A stretch of DNA of 64,000 bases from Candidatus Nanopelagicales bacterium (GCA_025456065.1 JALOLH010000010.1:1-64000), one strand, 5' to 3'; counted from the stretch's first letter, positions 20,235-31,347 are shown. Made by a program: numbers and translations. The notes: a model not told the origin generated them from the sequence alone.

Positions 20235-20272
20235 GCGGGCGGGGCGCCGGGCGGGCGGGGCGCCGGGCGGGC
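20235..20272. repeat. 16-bp tandem repeat GCGGGCGGGGCGCCGG, about 2.4 copies
   Basis: Copies at 20235-20250 and 20251-20266 are identical; partial third copy. Confidence 0.8.
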
Positions 20273-20294
20273 CAGGCCCGCCGCGTGGGTGAGA

Positions 20295-20699
20295 ATGTCC
20301 GCCGTGGAGTTCGCCGATGCATCCCTGGACCCAGCGCTGGCCGCCCGGCTGCGGCCGGCCGGCCACACCCCCGACGGACGGCCGTTGGTGACCGCCGTCG
20401 CGCAGGACGCCGACAGCGGACGGGTCCTGATGGTGGCGTGGATGGACGCCTCGGCGCTCGCCGCGACCCTGCGCACGCGCGAGGCCACGTACTGGTCGCG
20501 ATCGCGACAGGAGCTGTGGGTCAAGGGCGCCACCTCGGGGAACCGCCAGCGGGTGGTCGACGTCGCCCTGGACTGCGACGGTGACACGGTGCTGCTGCGG
20601 GTGCGCCCCGAGGGACCGGCATGCCACACCGGGCTGACCTCCTGCTTCGACACGCTGACGCTGCTGGCCGCGGGCGACGGGGACGGGACGGCGGCGTGA
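20295..20699 (+). CDS. hisI: Phosphoribosyl-AMP cyclohydrolase
   Basis: [64 protein letters not shown]. Confidence 0.95.
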   Translation: MSAVEFADASLDPALAARLRPAGHTPDGRPLVTAVAQDADSGRVLMVAWMDASALAATLRTREATYWSRSRQELWVKGATSGNRQRVVDVALDCDGDTVLLRVRPEGPACHTGLTSCFDTLTLLAAGDGDGTAA

Positions 20700-22294
20700 C
20701 GACCCCGGACCTGGCCACCTTCACCGCACTGGCCCGGGCGCCCCGACGCGTCATCCCGGTCGTGCGCCGGCTGCTCGCCGACGGCGAGACGCCGGTCGGG
20801 CTGTACCGCAAGCTGGCCGCCGAGCGGCCGGGCACGTTCCTGCTCGAGTCCGCGGAGCACGGCCGCGTCTGGTCGCGCTACTCGTTCATCGGCGTGCAGG
20901 CCGCCGCGATGCTGGCCGAGGTCGACGGTCGGGCGGTGTGGCGGGGGCGTGCCCCGGTCGGCGTGCCGAGCGGGGGAGACCCCCTGGCGGCGCTGCGTGA
21001 CACGCTCGCCCTGCTGCACACCGAGCCGATCGACGCCCCGGACCTGCCGCCGCTGACCGGCGGCCTGGTGGGGATGATCGGCTACGACGCGGTGCGCCAC
21101 TGGGAGCGGCTGCCCGACGCCAACCCCGACGAGCTGGGCCTGCCCGAGCTCGCGATGCTGCTGGCCACCGACCTGGCCGTGCTCGACCACTGGGACGGCA
21201 GCGTCCTGCTCATCGCCAACGCCGTGAACTACGACGCCACCGACGCCCGGGTCGCCGAGGCGTGGGCCGGCGCGGTGGCCCGGCTCGACGCCATGGAGGC
21301 CGCGCTCGCCGCGTCCAGCCCGGGCAGCGCCGCGGCGCTGGGCGCGCCCGCCGACCCCCCCGCGGTGCGGGCGCGGACCGCACCTGAGGACTACTGCGCG
21401 GGCGTGGAGGTCGCCAAGGAGCACATCCGGGCCGGCGACGCCTTCCAGGTCGTGCTGTCGCAGCGCTTCGACCGCCCCACCACCGCCAGCGCGCTCGACG
21501 TGTACCGGATGCTGCGGGTGAGCAACCCGAGCCCGTACATGTACCTGGTCCGCTTCCCGGAGCCCGGGGAGGGTGAGGACCTCGGCGAGGCCGTGGCCTT
21601 CGACGTCGTCGGCTCCAGCCCCGAGGCGCTGGTCAAGCTCACCGACGGGCACGCGATGCTGCACCCGATCGCCGGCACCCGGCCCCGCGGCCGCACCCCG
21701 GAGGAGGACGCCGCCCTGGCCGACGAGCTGCTCGCCGACGACAAGGAGCGCGCCGAGCACCTCATGCTCGTCGATCTCGGCCGCAACGACCTGGGCCGGG
21801 TCTGCCGACCGGGCAGCGTCGAGGTCGTCGACTTCATGTCGATCGAGAAGTACTCCCACGTCATGCACATCGTGTCGACAGTGACCGGGCAGCTCGCCGA
21901 GGGTCGCACGGCCTACGACCTGCTCGCGGCGACGTTCCCCGCCGGGACGCTCTCCGGCGCGCCCAAGCCGCGCGCGATGGAGATCATCGACGACCTCGAG
22001 CCCGCCCGCCGCGGCCTCTACGGGGGGGCGGTCGGGTACCTGGACTTCGCCGGCAACCTGGACGCGGCGATCGCGATCCGCACCGCGGTGATCCGCGACG
22101 GCGTGGCGCACGTGCAGGCCGGGGCGGGCCTGGTGGCCGACTCGGTGCCCGAGACCGAGCACGCCGAGTGCCGCAACAAGGCCGCCGCGGTGCTCAACGC
22201 GATCGCCATGGCCGAGGGGTTGCGCCCGGCCGGGCCGGGAGGTGCCACAATGACGCAGCAGGCGGGCAGCCGCCCCGGCGCCGAGGACGCGTGA
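20696..22294 (+). CDS. trpE: Anthranilate synthase component I
   Basis: [59 protein letters not shown] start overlaps the hisI stop. Confidence 0.95.
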   Translation: MTTPDLATFTALARAPRRVIPVVRRLLADGETPVGLYRKLAAERPGTFLLESAEHGRVWSRYSFIGVQAAAMLAEVDGRAVWRGRAPVGVPSGGDPLAALRDTLALLHTEPIDAPDLPPLTGGLVGMIGYDAVRHWERLPDANPDELGLPELAMLLATDLAVLDHWDGSVLLIANAVNYDATDARVAEAWAGAVARLDAMEAALAASSPGSAAALGAPADPPAVRARTAPEDYCAGVEVAKEHIRAGDAFQVVLSQRFDRPTTASALDVYRMLRVSNPSPYMYLVRFPEPGEGEDLGEAVAFDVVGSSPEALVKLTDGHAMLHPIAGTRPRGRTPEEDAALADELLADDKERAEHLMLVDLGRNDLGRVCRPGSVEVVDFMSIEKYSHVMHIVSTVTGQLAEGRTAYDLLAATFPAGTLSGAPKPRAMEIIDDLEPARRGLYGGAVGYLDFAGNLDAAIAIRTAVIRDGVAHVQAGAGLVADSVPETEHAECRNKAAAVLNAIAMAEGLRPAGPGGATMTQQAGSRPGAEDA

Positions 22295-22307
22295 GGACAG
22301 GAGCGAG

Positions 22308-22520
22308 ATGGCCGAGCACGGGCACGACAACCACGGGCAGACGCCGGCGAACTGGACCGGTGCCGGCATCATCATGCTCGCCTTCGTCGTGGGCACACTC
22401 GGGGTCGTCATCAGCCAGCCGATCGTGTTCTGGGTCGGCGTGGCCCTTGCCGTCGTCGGCATGATCGTCTGGAAGGTCATGCTGGGGATGGAGTCCTCGA
22501 GCACCGAGGACGCGCACTGA
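22308..22520 (+). CDS. HGxxPAAW-family small membrane protein
   Basis: HGQTPANWTGAGIIMLAF followed by two hydrophobic segments, directly after trpE. Confidence 0.85.
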   Translation: MAEHGHDNHGQTPANWTGAGIIMLAFVVGTLGVVISQPIVFWVGVALAVVGMIVWKVMLGMESSSTEDAH

Positions 22521-22626
22521 CGGTGTCCGCCGGGGCCGTGCCCCCCGCCGGGCCCGTGGGTCCTGACGTGACCCGAACCCATCCCGAGCGTGCTGCTGGC
22601 ATCCAGCCGGCAGGGTCGGGTGCGTG

Positions 22627-23316
22627 ATGGCCGGCGAGCACCGCGGACTGGTCCTGGTCGCCGAGGACGAGCGCCCCATCGCCGACCTGCTCGGCATGTA
22701 CCTGCGCCGGGAGGGCTTCGGCGTGGAGGTGGCGCTCACCGGTCCCGACGCCCTGGCCGCGGCCCGGCGCCTGCAGCCGGTCGCCCTGGTCCTCGATGTG
22801 GGCCTGCCGGGCATGGACGGCACGGAGGTCTGCCGGACGCTGCGGGCCGAGGGCGACGGGGTGCCGATCCTGTTCTGCACGGCGCGCGACGACGAGGTCG
22901 ACCGCGTGCTCGGCCTGGAGCTGGGAGCCGACGACTACATCACCAAGCCGTTCAGCCCCCGGGAGGTCGTGGCCCGGGTGAAGGCGGTCCTGCGCCGCGT
23001 GGACGGCAGCCTCGACGAGACCGACCGGCCGCTCGTCCTCGGTGACGTCGAGCTCAGCCGGGCCCGGCACCGGGTGACCGTCCGGGGCGAGCCCGTCGAG
23101 CTGACCGCCACCGAGTTCGACCTGCTCGCCCACCTGATGGCCAGGCCGGGCCGGGTGGTCACGCGCGACCAGCTGCTCTCCGCCGTCTGGGGGTACGCGG
23201 CAGCGGGCGGCACCCGGACGGTCGACGTCCACGTCGCCCAGGTCCGGGCCAAGCTGGGCGACGCCAGCCCGATCCGCACCGTCCGCGGTGTCGGCTACTC
23301 CGCCGACGCCGGATGA
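22627..23316 (+). CDS. OmpR-family response regulator
   Basis: Receiver LVAEDE...LDVGLPGMDG...KPFSPRE; winged-helix C-terminus TRTVDVHVAQVRAKLGD...IRTVRGVGYSA. Confidence 0.92.
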   Translation: MAGEHRGLVLVAEDERPIADLLGMYLRREGFGVEVALTGPDALAAARRLQPVALVLDVGLPGMDGTEVCRTLRAEGDGVPILFCTARDDEVDRVLGLELGADDYITKPFSPREVVARVKAVLRRVDGSLDETDRPLVLGDVELSRARHRVTVRGEPVELTATEFDLLAHLMARPGRVVTRDQLLSAVWGYAAAGGTRTVDVHVAQVRAKLGDASPIRTVRGVGYSADAG

Positions 23317-24737
23317 GCCGCGGGAGCCTGGCCCGGCGGCTGCCGCTGGCGATGGCAGCCGTCGCTGCGGTCGCCGTGCTCATCGCCGCCCTCGTCGCGT
23401 GGCCGCTGCTCACCCGGGCGGCGGAGTCCAGCGCCCGGGCGACCCTGTCACGGACCGCGGACCTCACGACCGAGCTGGTCGAGCGGACCTACGCCGACCT
23501 GCCCTTCGCCGGGGGCCGCCGGCTCTCCGAGCGTCTCGCGGCGCTGCTCGCCCCGCAGCAGGTCACCGCGTACCTCGTCGGCCCCGCCGCAGCGGTCCCT
23601 GCCCCGCTCACCGAGGCCGATGTCGCAGCGGTGACCACCGGCGGCACGGTCTCGGACCGCCGGGCGGGCGCAGGTGGGCCGTGGTTCGTGGAGGGTCGCA
23701 CGGTGGCCGACGGCGTCGGCGTGCTCCTGGTCCAGCCATCGTCGGCGGCACGCGAGCTCAGCGGGATCGCGCTGGCGCGGCTCCTGCTCGCGCTGGCCCT
23801 CGGCCTCACGGTGGCCGCCGTGGTCGGCGTGCTGCTCGCGCGTCGCATCACCCGACCGCTGGGGCAGGCGGCGGGGGCCGCCACCGCCATGGCGGCAGGT
23901 GATCGGGACGTGCGGGTCGACCCGGACGGCCCCCAGGAGGTGGCCGACCTCGCCGTCGCCCTGAACGGGCTGGCCGCGGCGCTGGCCGAGAGCGAGGGGC
24001 GCCAGCGCGAGTTCTTCCTGACCGTGTCCCACGAGCTGCGCACCCCGCTGACCTCGATCAAGGGCTACGCGGAGGCCCTCGCCGACGGGGTGGTCCCTGC
24101 CGATGCGATCCCGGCGGCAGCTGGGACGGTCCGCGCGGAGGCCGACCACCTCGATCGGCTCGTGGCCGACCTGCTCGACCTGGCCCGGCTCGGTGCCGTC
24201 GACGTGGCGGTCGCGCCGGTGGACCTCGACCTCGCGGCCCTGGGCGCGGAAGCCGCCTCCGCCTGGGCGGCCCGGTCCGGTCGTGCCGGGGTCCGATTCG
24301 TCGACGAGGTGGACCGCACCCCACTGGGCGTGCGCACCGACCCGGTCCGCGTGCGCCAGATCGTGGACAACCTCATGGAGAACGCCCTGCGGGTGAGCGG
24401 GGACGGTGCCGTGGTGGTGCTCCGCATCGGGTCGCTGGCTCCCGGCTGGTTCCAGGTGGAGGTGCGCGACGACGGGCCCGGCCTCAGCGAGGACGACCGG
24501 CGCGTGGCCTTCGAGCCCGGCGTGTTGCACGCGCGCTACCGCGGCGTGCGCAAGGTCGGGTCCGGGGTCGGCCTGGCGCTGGTCGCCCGGCTCGCCGAAC
24601 GGCTCGGCGGCCGAGCCGAGGCCGGGATCGCGCCCGAGGGCGGCGCGTCGTTCCGGGCGGTCCTGCCGACGACGCTGCCGAGCGCCCACGGCGCGGTGCT
24701 CGCACCCCAGGGAGCGGGCACCGGCTCGCGGTCCTGA
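23313..24737 (+). CDS. Sensor histidine kinase with HAMP domain
   Basis: Two TM segments; [48 protein letters not shown]. Confidence 0.92.
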   Translation: MSRGSLARRLPLAMAAVAAVAVLIAALVAWPLLTRAAESSARATLSRTADLTTELVERTYADLPFAGGRRLSERLAALLAPQQVTAYLVGPAAAVPAPLTEADVAAVTTGGTVSDRRAGAGGPWFVEGRTVADGVGVLLVQPSSAARELSGIALARLLLALALGLTVAAVVGVLLARRITRPLGQAAGAATAMAAGDRDVRVDPDGPQEVADLAVALNGLAAALAESEGRQREFFLTVSHELRTPLTSIKGYAEALADGVVPADAIPAAAGTVRAEADHLDRLVADLLDLARLGAVDVAVAPVDLDLAALGAEAASAWAARSGRAGVRFVDEVDRTPLGVRTDPVRVRQIVDNLMENALRVSGDGAVVVLRIGSLAPGWFQVEVRDDGPGLSEDDRRVAFEPGVLHARYRGVRKVGSGVGLALVARLAERLGGRAEAGIAPEGGASFRAVLPTTLPSAHGAVLAPQGAGTGSRS

Positions 24738-24775
24738 GGCTGCTGCGGCTCGTGTACCGGGCCGGGCAGGATCGG

Positions 24776-25228
24776 TCAGGCGAGTCCGGAGCCGAGCCAG
24801 GGGACGGCGAGGCGCACCACCCACCACGCGCCGGCGACGGCCATCAGCGCGACGACCAGGCGGGTCGGGATGTCCGGGAACGGGCGTCCCCGCCAGGCCC
24901 GCCCCATCCAGAGCGCCCAGGCCAGCGCCGCGAGCGGCAGGACGAGCAGGACGAGCAGCGCGTTGTGGTCCAGGGCCGCGACGAGGTCGCCGCGGGCCAG
25001 GGCGCCCGCTGCTCGGGTCGACCCGCAGAAGGGGCAGTCCAGGCCGGTGAGCGTGCGGAACGGGCAGAACGACGGCCCGCCGTCGCCGGGTGCCAGCACG
25101 GCCACCGCGGCCGCAGCGCCCCCCGCGGCCACCAGGGCGGCCAGCGGTGCGGCGAGGCGGCGAGCCCGACGGCGGTCGGGGGCCTGCGCGCCGACGGGCA
25201 CGTCGACACGGTCGGTCGGGACTGCCAC
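24776..25228 (-). CDS. DUF2752-family membrane protein
   Basis: [38 protein letters not shown] motif; start refined to GTG at 25228. Confidence 0.85.
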   Translation of the reverse strand: MAVPTDRVDVPVGAQAPDRRRARRLAAPLAALVAAGGAAAAVAVLAPGDGGPSFCPFRTLTGLDCPFCGSTRAAGALARGDLVAALDHNALLVLLVLPLAALAWALWMGRAWRGRPFPDIPTRLVVALMAVAGAWWVVRLAVPWLGSGLA

Positions 25229-25421
25229 CCGAGCAGGGTAGCGACCGCCGGCCGGGTCCGCCGGCGCAACGCCCGGTGGCAGCAGCCGAGGGGGACCGGC
25301 AGGTCCGGTGACCGCAGCCGGGCGGTGCCGGCCGACGACCGTGATTCGGGCCGGTGCGATCACTGCCGTACCCTCGTGCCTGCACGTCACCCGGAGCCAC
25401 GCGCGAGCGAGCGGAGCGACC

Positions 25422-26231
25422 ATGAGCGTCCTCGACGACATCATCGCGGGCGTGCGCGCCGATGTCGCCGAACGCATGGCGGCCGTCCCGCTGGACGCCC
25501 TGAAGGAGCGCGCCGCCCGCGCGCCCGAGTCGCGCGACGGCCTCGCGGCCCTGCGCCAGGACGAGGTGACGGTGATCGCCGAGGTGAAGCGTTCGTCACC
25601 GAGCCGCGGCGCACTGGCGCCCATCGACGACCCCGCGGGGCTCGCCCGGGCCTACGAGGAGGGCGGGGCGCACGCGATCTCGGTGCTCACCGAGAGCCGC
25701 CGGTTCGGCGGCTCGCTCGACGACCTGGTCGCCGTCCGGCACGCCGTGGACGTGCCGGTGCTGCGCAAGGACTTCATCGTCTCCAGCTACCAGCTGTGGG
25801 AGGCGCGGGCCGCCGGGGCGGACATCGTGCTGCTCATCGTGGCCGCGCTCGAGCAGCAGGCCCTGGTCAGCCTGCACGAGCGCGCGCTGTCGATCGGCCT
25901 GACCCCGCTGGTCGAGGTGCACGAGCTCGACGAGGTGCCGCGCGCGCTGGACGCCGGGGCCCGGCTGGTCGGCGTGAACGTCCGGGACCTGCGCACCCTG
26001 GCCGTCGACCGCGACCACTTCGCGCGGGTCGCCCCCGCGATCCCCGACACGTGCGTGAAGGTCGCGGAGAGCGGCGTGCGGGGCCCGCACGACCTCATCG
26101 CGTACGCGAACGCGGGCGCGGACGCCGTGCTGGTCGGCGAGAGCCTGGTCACCGGGGGAGACCCGCGACAGGCGGTGCACGACCTGGTCACCGCCGGTGC
26201 CCATCCCGCGATCAAGCACGGACGGACATGA
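25422..26231 (+). CDS. trpC: Indole-3-glycerol phosphate synthase
   Basis: [57 protein letters not shown]. Confidence 0.95.
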   Translation: MSVLDDIIAGVRADVAERMAAVPLDALKERAARAPESRDGLAALRQDEVTVIAEVKRSSPSRGALAPIDDPAGLARAYEEGGAHAISVLTESRRFGGSLDDLVAVRHAVDVPVLRKDFIVSSYQLWEARAAGADIVLLIVAALEQQALVSLHERALSIGLTPLVEVHELDEVPRALDAGARLVGVNVRDLRTLAVDRDHFARVAPAIPDTCVKVAESGVRGPHDLIAYANAGADAVLVGESLVTGGDPRQAVHDLVTAGAHPAIKHGRT

Positions 26232-27475
26232 CCTTCGACCTCGACAACCTCGGCCTGCTCCCGGCCGACTCGCCGGTCCCCGACGCCACCGGCCACTTCG
26301 GTGCCTTCGGCGGGCGGTTCGTCCCGGAGGCCCTGGTCGCCGCCCTGGACGAGCTGTCGGCCGCGTACGCCGCGGCCCGCACCGACCCGCAGTTCCTCGC
26401 CGAGCTGGACCACCTCGCCCGCACCTACACCGGACGGCCCACGCCGATCACCGACGTGCCCCGGTTCGCTGCCGCGGGTGGTGCGGCCGCCCGGGTCGTG
26501 CTCAAGCGCGAGGACCTCAACCACACCGGGTCGCACAAGATCAACAACGTCCTGGGCCAGGCGCTGCTCACCGTGCGCATGGGCAAGCGCCGAGTGATCG
26601 CCGAGACCGGTGCCGGCCAGCACGGGGTGGCCACGGCCACCGCCGCAGCCCTGCTCGGCCTGGACTGCGTGGTCTACATGGGCGAGGAGGACACCCGCCG
26701 GCAGGCGCTCAACGTCGCCCGCATGCAGCTGCTCGGAGCCGAGGTCATCCCCGTCACCAGCGGCTCACGGACCCTCAAGGACGCCATCAACGAGGCGATG
26801 CGCGACTGGGTCACCAACGTCGCCGACACCCACTACCTGCTCGGGACCGTGGCCGGCCCGCATCCCTTCCCGCAGATGGTCCGCGACTTCCACCGCGTCA
26901 TCGGCGTGGAGGCGCGCGCCCAGCTGCTCGCCGAGCACGGCCGGCTGCCCGACGCGGTCGCGGCCTGCGTCGGCGGCGGGTCGAACGCCATCGGGATCTT
27001 CCACGCCTTCCTCGACGACGCGGGGGTCGCGCTGCACGGCTACGAGGCCGGGGGCGAGGGCCTGGCGTCCGGCCGGCACGCGGCCACGATCACCGGGGGT
27101 TCGGTGGGCGTGCTGCACGGCACCCGGTCGTTCCTGCTGCAGGACGAGGAGGGCCAGACGATCGAGTCGCACTCGATCTCGGCCGGCCTGGACTACCCGG
27201 GGGTCGGCCCGGAGCACGCGTACCTGGCGCAGGTCGGCCGTGCGCAGTACCACCCGGTCACCGACGCCGAGGCGATGGAGGCGTTCGGCCTGCTGTGCCG
27301 GACCGAGGGCATCATCCCGGCCATCGAGACCGCCCATGCCCTCGCCGGCGCCCTGCAGCTGGGCCGCGAGCTCGGCCCGGACGGCCTGGTCCTGGTGAAC
27401 TGCTCCGGGCGCGGGGACAAGGACGTCGCCACGGCGGCTCGCTGGTTCGGCATCGACCTCGGGGAGGGTGCGTGA
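26228..27475 (+). CDS. trpB: Tryptophan synthase beta subunit
   Basis: [52 protein letters not shown]. Confidence 0.97.
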   Translation: MTFDLDNLGLLPADSPVPDATGHFGAFGGRFVPEALVAALDELSAAYAAARTDPQFLAELDHLARTYTGRPTPITDVPRFAAAGGAAARVVLKREDLNHTGSHKINNVLGQALLTVRMGKRRVIAETGAGQHGVATATAAALLGLDCVVYMGEEDTRRQALNVARMQLLGAEVIPVTSGSRTLKDAINEAMRDWVTNVADTHYLLGTVAGPHPFPQMVRDFHRVIGVEARAQLLAEHGRLPDAVAACVGGGSNAIGIFHAFLDDAGVALHGYEAGGEGLASGRHAATITGGSVGVLHGTRSFLLQDEEGQTIESHSISAGLDYPGVGPEHAYLAQVGRAQYHPVTDAEAMEAFGLLCRTEGIIPAIETAHALAGALQLGRELGPDGLVLVNCSGRGDKDVATAARWFGIDLGEGA

Positions 27476-28296
27476 GCGCGCTGCACGGGGCCTTCGCCCG
27501 CGCCCGGGCCGAGCGCCGAGCCGCCCTGGTCGGCTACCTGCCCAGCGGCTTCCCGACCCAGGCCGAGGGGATCGCCCTGGCCTGCGCCATGGTGGGCGCC
27601 GGCGTCGACGTCGTGGAGGTCGGCCTGCCGTACTCGGACCCGTTGATGGACGGGCCGGTGATCCAGGCGGCGGTCCATCGGGCGCTGACCGGGGGGTCCT
27701 CGGTGGCGCACGTGCTGGGCACCGTCGAGGCGGTCGCGGCCACCGGCGCCCCGACCCTGGTGATGTCGTACTGGAACCCCATCGAGCGGGTCGGCGTCGA
27801 GGCCTTCGCGCGCCGGCTGGCCGCGGCCGGCGGGGTCGGCGTGATCACCCCCGACCTGCCCCCCGACGAGGCCGGGGACTGGATCACGGCCAGCGACGCC
27901 GCACACCTCGACCGTGTCTTCCTGGTCGCCCCCTCGAGCACGCAGGAGCGGATCGCCGCCGTCGCGGCCGCGACGACGGGGTTCGTCTACGCTGCTTCGA
28001 CGATGGGGGTGACCGGCGCCCGCGCCTCCGTCGGCGGCGGGGCCCGCGACCTGGTGGCGCGCGTGCGTGCCGTCACCGACCTGCCCGTCGCCGTGGGCCT
28101 GGGCGTCTCGACCGGGGAGCAGGCTGCGGAGGTGGCCGGCTACGCCGACGGGGTCATCGTCGGGTCGGCCTTCATCCAGCGGATCCTCGACGCGCCCGAC
28201 CACGGCGCGGCTGTCGCCGCCGTGGCCGACCTGGCCGCCGAGCTCGCCGAGGGCGTGCGTCGGCCTGTCGCAGCGGCCCCTCAGACGTACTTGTAG
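27472..28296 (+). CDS. trpA: Tryptophan synthase alpha subunit
   Basis: [45 protein letters not shown]. Confidence 0.95.
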   Translation: MSALHGAFARARAERRAALVGYLPSGFPTQAEGIALACAMVGAGVDVVEVGLPYSDPLMDGPVIQAAVHRALTGGSSVAHVLGTVEAVAATGAPTLVMSYWNPIERVGVEAFARRLAAAGGVGVITPDLPPDEAGDWITASDAAHLDRVFLVAPSSTQERIAAVAAATTGFVYAASTMGVTGARASVGGGARDLVARVRAVTDLPVAVGLGVSTGEQAAEVAGYADGVIVGSAFIQRILDAPDHGAAVAAVADLAAELAEGVRRPVAAAPQTYL

Positions 28297-28910
28297 AGGA
28301 CCATCGCGGCCAGCACCGCGACGAAGACGATCACGCCCGCGACGTCGGCGCCGAGTCGCAGCGGACGCTCGAGCAGCCGCTTCGTCCCCGCCCCGAGGTG
28401 CCCCTCGAGGATGTTCACGCGCGTCATCGACGCGAACACCAATGTGGTGGTGACCGTGATCGCCAGGCACCAGGGGCACAGCGCCCCGATGACGAAGTAC
28501 GCCTCGTAGAACAGCCAGTACGCGAAGGCCAGGCCGATCGAGTAGACGACCTGAGCGGAGATCATGAACCAGCGCGGGAACCGAACGCCGCCGAGGGCGG
28601 CGACGGCGATCGTGATGACCACCGGCTCGGCGATGAGGCCGAGGAACGCGTTCGGGAAGCCGAGCAGGTTCGCCTGCCAGGTCAGGCCCACCTTCGCGCA
28701 CGAGATGGTGTCCGAGATGTTGCACGACAGGGCAGCGTTGGGGTCGGCGGCCAGCTTGACCGCGTCGATCGACAGGACGAGCGAGGCGACCAGGCCGAGC
28801 AGGCTGGACAGCAGCATCTCGACGAACGCGGCCGGGTGGTACCGGTCGGCCTTGGTCGGCACGCGCGGCGGCGGCATGGTCGCATCCGGCGCCGGCGTCG
28901 TGTCGATCAC
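28281..28910 (-). CDS. Vitamin K epoxide reductase (VKOR) family protein
   Basis: SCNISDTISCAKVG; CPWCLA; four or more TM segments; convergent 16-bp overlap with trpA. Confidence 0.9.
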   Translation of the reverse strand: MIDTTPAPDATMPPPRVPTKADRYHPAAFVEMLLSSLLGLVASLVLSIDAVKLAADPNAALSCNISDTISCAKVGLTWQANLLGFPNAFLGLIAEPVVITIAVAALGGVRFPRWFMISAQVVYSIGLAFAYWLFYEAYFVIGALCPWCLAITVTTTLVFASMTRVNILEGHLGAGTKRLLERPLRLGADVAGVIVFVAVLAAMVLYKYV

Positions 28911-29022
28911 CCGCCACAGGGTAGTTCAGGTGGCGTCCTCCCGGTGCCGGCCGCGCCGCGGGCTCCCGGCCGGCATGGGCGGGTTCGGGTAGCCTTGCCC
29001 CGACTTTCCCCCGGAGGTACCG

Positions 29023-29883
29023 ATGGCATCCGAGCCGAAGAAGCAGGCCACCCCGGCCAAGACGCCCAAGCAGCTGGCCGCCGAGGCGCGCGCCGCGTCC
29101 GAGGCCGCCGAGCGCCGCCGGGAGCGGATGATCCGCATCGTCGGGACCCTCGTCGTGGTCGCCATCGTCGGTGCGCTGCTCGCGATCGGCTTCTTCGCCG
29201 GCCGCGGCGACGACCCGGCCTCGCCCGACACCGCCGCCCCGACTCCGGATCCGTCGGCCGCGGCGCCGGGGGACGTGGTGACCGACCCGGCGAGCGCGCA
29301 GGCGTGGGGGGTGCCCTACGGCGCCAGCTGGACTGCGGACAACCAGGACAAGCTGCCGACGATGGAGATCTGGGAGGACTTCCAGTGCCCGTTCTGCGGG
29401 CAGTTCGAGGTGCAGTTCGGCCCACAGCTGGAGGCACTGGCCGATGCCGGCAAGGTGAAGCTGCTCTACCGGCCGGCCATCTTCCTCGACAACAGCCTGG
29501 CCCAGAAGAACGCCGCAGCCGGCAACCCGAACTCGTCGGCCCGCGCCACGAACGCCTGGGGCTGCGCGATCGAGCAGGGCAGGACCTCGGAGTACCACTC
29601 GGCGCTGTTCGCCGCCCAGCCGACTGACGAGGGCACCGGCTACTCCGAGCAGACGCTGCTGGACCTGGGCACCCAGGTGGGCGTGCCCGACCAGGCTGCC
29701 TTCACGACGTGCGTCCGGGAGGGGACGTACCTGGCCTGGGCCGCCAACAGCAACCAGGCGTTCTACGACGCCGAGGTCGGCGGCACGCCCCGCGTCTTCC
29801 TGAACGGCACCGAGGTCCCCACCCAGGAGTTCACCGACATGGCGGCGATCGAGGCCAAGATCGAGGCTGCGACCGCCACGTGA
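29023..29883 (+). CDS. DsbA-like thioredoxin-domain protein, membrane anchored
   Basis: Single TM IVGTLVVVAIVGALLAIGFFAG; EDFQCPFCGQFEVQFGPQ; GGTPRVFLNG. Confidence 0.9.
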   Translation: MASEPKKQATPAKTPKQLAAEARAASEAAERRRERMIRIVGTLVVVAIVGALLAIGFFAGRGDDPASPDTAAPTPDPSAAAPGDVVTDPASAQAWGVPYGASWTADNQDKLPTMEIWEDFQCPFCGQFEVQFGPQLEALADAGKVKLLYRPAIFLDNSLAQKNAAAGNPNSSARATNAWGCAIEQGRTSEYHSALFAAQPTDEGTGYSEQTLLDLGTQVGVPDQAAFTTCVREGTYLAWAANSNQAFYDAEVGGTPRVFLNGTEVPTQEFTDMAAIEAKIEAATAT

Positions 29884-30770
29884 GCGTCCTCGCCGCGATG
29901 CCCGCCGGCGTCGTCGCCGCCATCCCGAGCCCCGACCAGTCCGTCTGGTACCTGGGTCCGATCGCGCTGCGGGCGTACGCGCTGTGCATCCTGGCCGGGA
30001 TCGTCGTGGCCATGCTGGTCACCGACCGGCGCTGGGTCGCGCGGGGTGGTGAGCGGGGCCTGGTCTACGACGTCGCCATGTGGGCCGTGCCGTTCGGGAT
30101 CATCGGCGGGCGGCTCTACCACGTGCTCACCGACTGGCCGGACTACTTCGGCCGCAGCGGGACGGGACTGCGGGGGGCCGTCGCCATCTGGGAGGGTGGC
30201 CTGGGCATCTGGGGGGCCGTCGCGCTGGGGGCGCTCGGGGCGTGGATCGGCTGCCGTCGGGCCGGCGTGCCGCTGCCGCCGTGGGCCGACGCGCTGGCCG
30301 TGGGCCTGCCGCTCGCCCAGGCGATCGGGCGGTTCGGCAACTGGTTCAACCAGGAGCTGTTCGGCCGGCCGACGGACCTGCCCTGGGGCCTGGCGATCGA
30401 CCCCCGGTTCCGTCCGGCGGGGTACGAGCAGGTCGAGACGTTCCATCCGACCTTCCTCTACGAGGCCCTCTGGCTGGTCCTCGTGGCGCTGGTCGTGGCC
30501 TGGGCGGACCGGCGCTGGCGGATGGGCCACGGTCGCGCCTTCGCGCTGTACGTGGCGCTCTACTGCGTGGGCCGGCTCGGGGTGGAGCTGCTGCGGATCG
30601 ACCCGGCCACCACCGTGGCCGGCATCCGGATCAACGTGTTCACCGCGATCGCCGTCGGGCTCGGTGCCCTGGTGTACCTGGTGGTCAGCCGGCGGCTGCG
30701 GCCGGGTCGCGAGGCGCCCGAGGAGCTGCGTCCGCGCGCACCCGAGGCACCGGCGGTCGAGCCGGCCTGA
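29880..30770 (+). CDS. lgt: Prolipoprotein diacylglyceryl transferase
   Basis: IGGRLYHVLTDW; GRFGNWFNQELFGRPTDLPWGLAID; HPTFLYEALW. Confidence 0.95.
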   Translation: MSVLAAMPAGVVAAIPSPDQSVWYLGPIALRAYALCILAGIVVAMLVTDRRWVARGGERGLVYDVAMWAVPFGIIGGRLYHVLTDWPDYFGRSGTGLRGAVAIWEGGLGIWGAVALGALGAWIGCRRAGVPLPPWADALAVGLPLAQAIGRFGNWFNQELFGRPTDLPWGLAIDPRFRPAGYEQVETFHPTFLYEALWLVLVALVVAWADRRWRMGHGRAFALYVALYCVGRLGVELLRIDPATTVAGIRINVFTAIAVGLGALVYLVVSRRLRPGREAPEELRPRAPEAPAVEPA

Positions 30771-30951
30771 GCGAGGGCCCCGCCCGCTGGCGCCCGGGCC
30801 CAGGGATGCGGGTGGGCCACGCTGGGGTGAGGCTGGAGTCACCTCATGTCGGGACCACCGGTCCGGGGGGACATGGACCGTCGCGGCGCAAATCGGGCAT
30901 CTGGTGCCGTGAGGGTTTCGGTTGAAGCATCCACCACCTGAAGGAGGGGCC

Positions 30952-31334
30952 GTGAAGCCCAAGCTCGTCGCCATCCTGCTGTACATCGCCGGGGCGTTCC
31001 TGATCGTCGCCGGTGCCGGCACGTGGTACACCGTGTCCGACCAGCTCGCCGCCGAGCAGATCACCGTGTCCGACGGCGCCAGCTGCCAAGTCGGCGAGGC
31101 CGTGAACGGCCCGCTCGAGGCGTACTGCCAGGCCGAGATCATCAACAAGCACGCCCTGGAGTCGACGGGCGGCAGGACCTACGCCCAGCTGCCTCGCTGT
31201 TCACCTCGGTCGTCGCGTTCGGCGTCGCCGCGTTCGCCGTGGGCCTGGGCGTGCTCATGCTCATCATCGGCGCGGGCTTCGGCCACCTCGCCAAGCGGGC
31301 GGCCCCCGCCCCGGCCGAGACCGCCACGGTCTGA
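30952..31334 (+). pseudogene. Frameshifted/internally deleted 'LigA-like' actinobacterial membrane protein
   Basis: N-terminal half in one frame (VKPKLVAILLYIAGAFLIVAGAGTWYTVSDQLAAEQITVSDGASCQVGEAVNGPLEAYCQAEIINKHALESTGGRTYAQL), C-terminal half in another (ASLFTSVVAFGVAAFAVGLGVLMLIIGAGF); frames join at about 31191. Confidence 0.8.
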
Positions 31335-31347
31335 CCCGTCCCGACCC

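Noticed and set aside
24752-26227. Long N-terminal extension of TrpB in the ORF track (24752-27475)
   Set aside because: Overlaps DUF2752 and trp[12 protein letters not shown] at 26228 with ATGA overlap is the plausible start.
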